DNA from: Marinilabiliales bacterium
GTDB lineage: Bacteria; Bacteroidota; Bacteroidia; Bacteroidales; BM523
DNA length: 7,126 bases
Direction: 5' to 3'
NCBI GenBank assembly: GCA_002869425.1
Contig: PKSZ01000198.1
Coordinates: 2,322 to 9,447 of the forward strand
This document shows, piece after piece, positions 5,130-7,126 of the stretch; the first letter of the stretch is position 1; the number at the start of each line of letters is the position of its first letter. Below the pieces are notes generated by a model. It worked only from the letters and a program-made list of their open reading frames with translations, had not been told where the DNA came from and did not search any database. The translations under genes were made by a program, and so were the position numbers.

Positions 5130-7126
5130 TTATTCTGATTCTTTCTTTTTGATAACGGAAGATAACCCTGCCATAGCATCAAGGAATTTCCTAAGCCAGC
5201 TATAATATAAAGATATATATAGCAATATGGTCATTAACCAAATAATCGATAGATTTACCCAAAATGTAGGGAAAGGATGACCAAAGACTCTTTTTACAGG
5301 TGCGTAAAAATGAGCTTTAATTAAATATGCATTAGGATCCTGAAATATGGGATCAATTTTTTGGTATAAGCGGTCGTTATACTCAATAATTCTTGTTAAG
5401 CCATCATTCCTGACCAATTCGCTCAGACTTTCATTATGGTACTTCTTTTTTGACATAATGAACTCTTCTTTTGCTTCCGGTGTCAATTGAAGCGAACTGA
5501 TAATTTTATTTTTCGCTGTACTGGCTTTTTTATATCTTTTTATATAATATTTATTTAGGGCATTGAAATACTCTGTGGTTTTCTCTATAACGTCAGGTGT
5601 TAGTTTATCGTAATATAATTCGCTCAAATATTTATACTTTATTTTATCGTTACTTTGCAATTCATGCGATATTTCATTTCGAAGCAAGAGCAATGCTTTG
5701 TTTACCTTTTCTTTTTTCTTGGGTTCTTTAATATCTCGCTTGCAGTTGGCCAGTTTGTTTTTTAGCTCTTTTAACCAGTAATCCTTCTTGTAATTTGCAT
5801 TACTCATTACTTTGTCGTAGGCATAAAACTGACTTTCATAATCATTATATTTATATTGGTATACAGCCAATGCCTCATATGCCCATCTCGCTGTAATAAT
5901 TTCACCATACCAGGGAATACTTTTTGGGGAAGAAATTTCTGGATTTAGTTTGTCATATTTTACAATAATTCCACTAAGTATCATTTGAGGAATTACCATA
6001 AATGGGATAAGTATATAAATGGTTACTGCGGTTTTAAATGCATCAGAAACATTTAAACCCATCATATTGGCACATCCAAATGAACTAAATATTATCAACC
6101 AGTATCGAAAATACATATGAAACCCGGTAATTTCCATAATAGTATTGCCCAGCAGTACAAAAGTGAGTGCTTGGATTGCTGAAATTGTAAGAAGAATTAC
6201 AACTTTGGACATGAGGTAACTGGACCTGCTTAGGTTTAGGAACTGTTCCCTTTTTAGTATTAACCTATCTTTTATTATCTCTTCGGCACTTACTGTTAGC
6301 CCTACAAATATTGCAATGATAACAGCCATGAAAATATAAACAGGCAGGTTGGAGTTTTCATAAAAAACATAACCCAGCTCATTGGCTACATCAACGTTAT
6401 AATATTTAATAATAAATGATAGAGCAAAAGCGAGGAAAGGTGCTTCAAGCAGATTTACTGCAAGATATTGTGTGTTTGCAATTTTTGACAAAACATCCCG
6501 AATAACAAAAACCTTAAACTGTCTCAGTTTATTTGGAATTTTAAAACTTATGCTTGGGATTTTCTCTGGTCTTTCCAGCTTTTCGGGTTCGTTTTGTTTG
6601 ATGAATTTTTGGAAATATTCAGTCCATTCCGTGGGTGATATTTTCCTGGTTTTTGTTAGATTACCATATTCATCAAGTACTTGAGATTCAACAATATTGA
6701 ATATTTGTTCAGGGTTTACATTACCACAGGTTGGACATTCACTATCGTTCCAGTCTGCCTGATGCATTCTGGATTTAAAATAGATGATTGAATCCACAGG
6801 GTCACCATCATAAATCAGGAATCCTCCTGTATCAAGAATAATCAGGCTGTTGAACATTTTAAAGATATCAGAAGACGGCTGATGAATCACAACAAAGACC
6901 AATTTGCCTTTCAATGCAAGTTCTTTAAGAAGGTCCATGATGTTTTCCGAATCTCTGGAAGAAAGTCCCGAGGTTGGTTCATCCAGAAACAAAATTGCCG
7001 GTTCCCTGATCAGTTCAAGGGAAATATTTAATCTTTTTCTTTGTCCACCACTAATCTTTTTGTTCAGTGGGCTTCCCACTTTCATATCCTTGATTTCGTA
7101 TAAACAAAGATTTTGCAATATCTTTA
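5130..7126 (-). CDS. ABCG/WHITE-type ABC transporter, ATPase-permease fusion (5' end cut by window edge)
   Basis: This is a membrane transporter with the ATPase domain before the membrane domain on one chain, as in eukaryotic ABCG/WHITE half-transporters. The frame stays open to base 7126, and a TTG at 7118 is not a credible start, so Walker A, the Q-loop and anything N-terminal lie outside. Counting the codon at 7118 as residue 1, the ABC signature ISGGQRKR is at 22-29, Walker B plus D-loop ILFLDEPTSGL at 42-52, and the H-loop histidine is H79. An ABCG-like linker with CPTCGNVNPEQIF (128-140) leads to the membrane domain. Likely helices are at about 219-238, 258-278, 302-324, 335-356 and 362-388, with a last one at about 618-640. 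A Lys/Tyr-rich soluble insert of about 225 residues (390-616) sits before the last helix, probably outside the membrane as the enlarged loop of the family. Substrate unknown. The gene ends in KKKESE and converges on siaC. Confidence 0.9.
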   Translation of the reverse strand, partial: KILQNLCLYEIKDMKVGSPLNKKISGGQRKRLNISLELIREPAILFLDEPTSGLSSRDSENIMDLLKELALKGKLVFVVIHQPSSDIFKMFNSLIILDTGGFLIYDGDPVDSIIYFKSRMHQADWNDSECPTCGNVNPEQIFNIVESQVLDEYGNLTKTRKISPTEWTEYFQKFIKQNEPEKLERPEKIPSISFKIPNKLRQFKVFVIRDVLSKIANTQYLAVNLLEAPFLAFALSFIIKYYNVDVANELGYVFYENSNLPVYIFMAVIIAIFVGLTVSAEEIIKDRLILKREQFLNLSRSSYLMSKVVILLTISAIQALTFVLLGNTIMEITGFHMYFRYWLIIFSSFGCANMMGLNVSDAFKTAVTIYILIPFMVIPQMILSGIIVKYDKLNPEISSPKSIPWYGEIITARWAYEALAVYQYKYNDYESQFYAYDKVMSNANYKKDYWLKELKNKLANCKRDIKEPKKKEKVNKALLLLRNEISHELQSNDKIKYKYLSELYYDKLTPDVIEKTTEYFNALNKYYIKRYKKASTAKNKIISSLQLTPEAKEEFIMSKKKYHNESLSELVRNDGLTRIIEYNDRLYQKIDPIFQDPNAYLIKAHFYAPVKRVFGHPFPTFWVNLSIIWLMTILLYISLYYSWLRKFLDAMAGLSSVIKKKESE

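Noticed and set aside
7116..7118. TTG as the start codon of the ABC transporter
   Set aside because: A start here would give a protein lacking Walker A and the Q-loop. The frame continues without a stop to the window edge, so the gene is simply cut off.

Overview
The window looks like chromosome of a Bacteroidota bacterium, probably Bacteroidales or a related order. The supporting signs are AT-rich DNA with little Shine-Dalgarno signal, promoter boxes of the Bacteroidetes type (TTG ... TAnnTTTG), a long-tailed periplasmic S41 protease, an EpsC-type serine acetyltransferase, a small Cys-rich lipoprotein and a WHITE/ABCG-like fused ABC transporter. This assignment is inferred from protein style; no rRNA or other phylogenetic marker is present.

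Layout. Positions 109-3541 (+) hold a tight three-gene cluster: a secreted S41 C-terminal processing protease, then cysK after 12 bases, then cysE, which overlaps the cysK end. CysE activates serine to O-acetylserine and CysK replaces the acetyl group with sulfide, so the two genes form the complete two-step cysteine pathway. The protease has no obvious metabolic link and may only share transcription. Convergent to cysE, with one base between the stop codons, is a 78-residue Cys-rich lipoprotein gene (3779-3543, -). It has a good Bacteroidetes promoter.

The 254-base gap 3780-4033 carries two divergent promoters, one for the lipoprotein and one for a two-gene operon at 4034-4986 (+). That operon encodes a SiaB-family GHKL-type protein kinase and its SiaC-family phosphoprotein partner. 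The threonine phosphorylated in Pseudomonas aeruginosa SiaC is conserved, at the same residue number (T68). The SiaA phosphatase and SiaD diguanylate cyclase that complete the Pseudomonas circuit are not in this window. A strong hairpin with T-runs on both sides (5019-5046) closes the operon and probably also ends the convergent gene to its right.

Positions 5130-7126 (-) hold the C-terminal part of a large ABC transporter of the ABCG/WHITE type. The end of the ATPase domain and the whole membrane domain are visible. A Lys-rich soluble insert of about 225 residues lies before the last membrane helix. The Walker A region and true start lie beyond the right edge.

I found no RNA gene, mobile element, CRISPR array or clearly new multi-gene system. 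The item most worth following is the free-standing SiaB/SiaC partner-switch pair.
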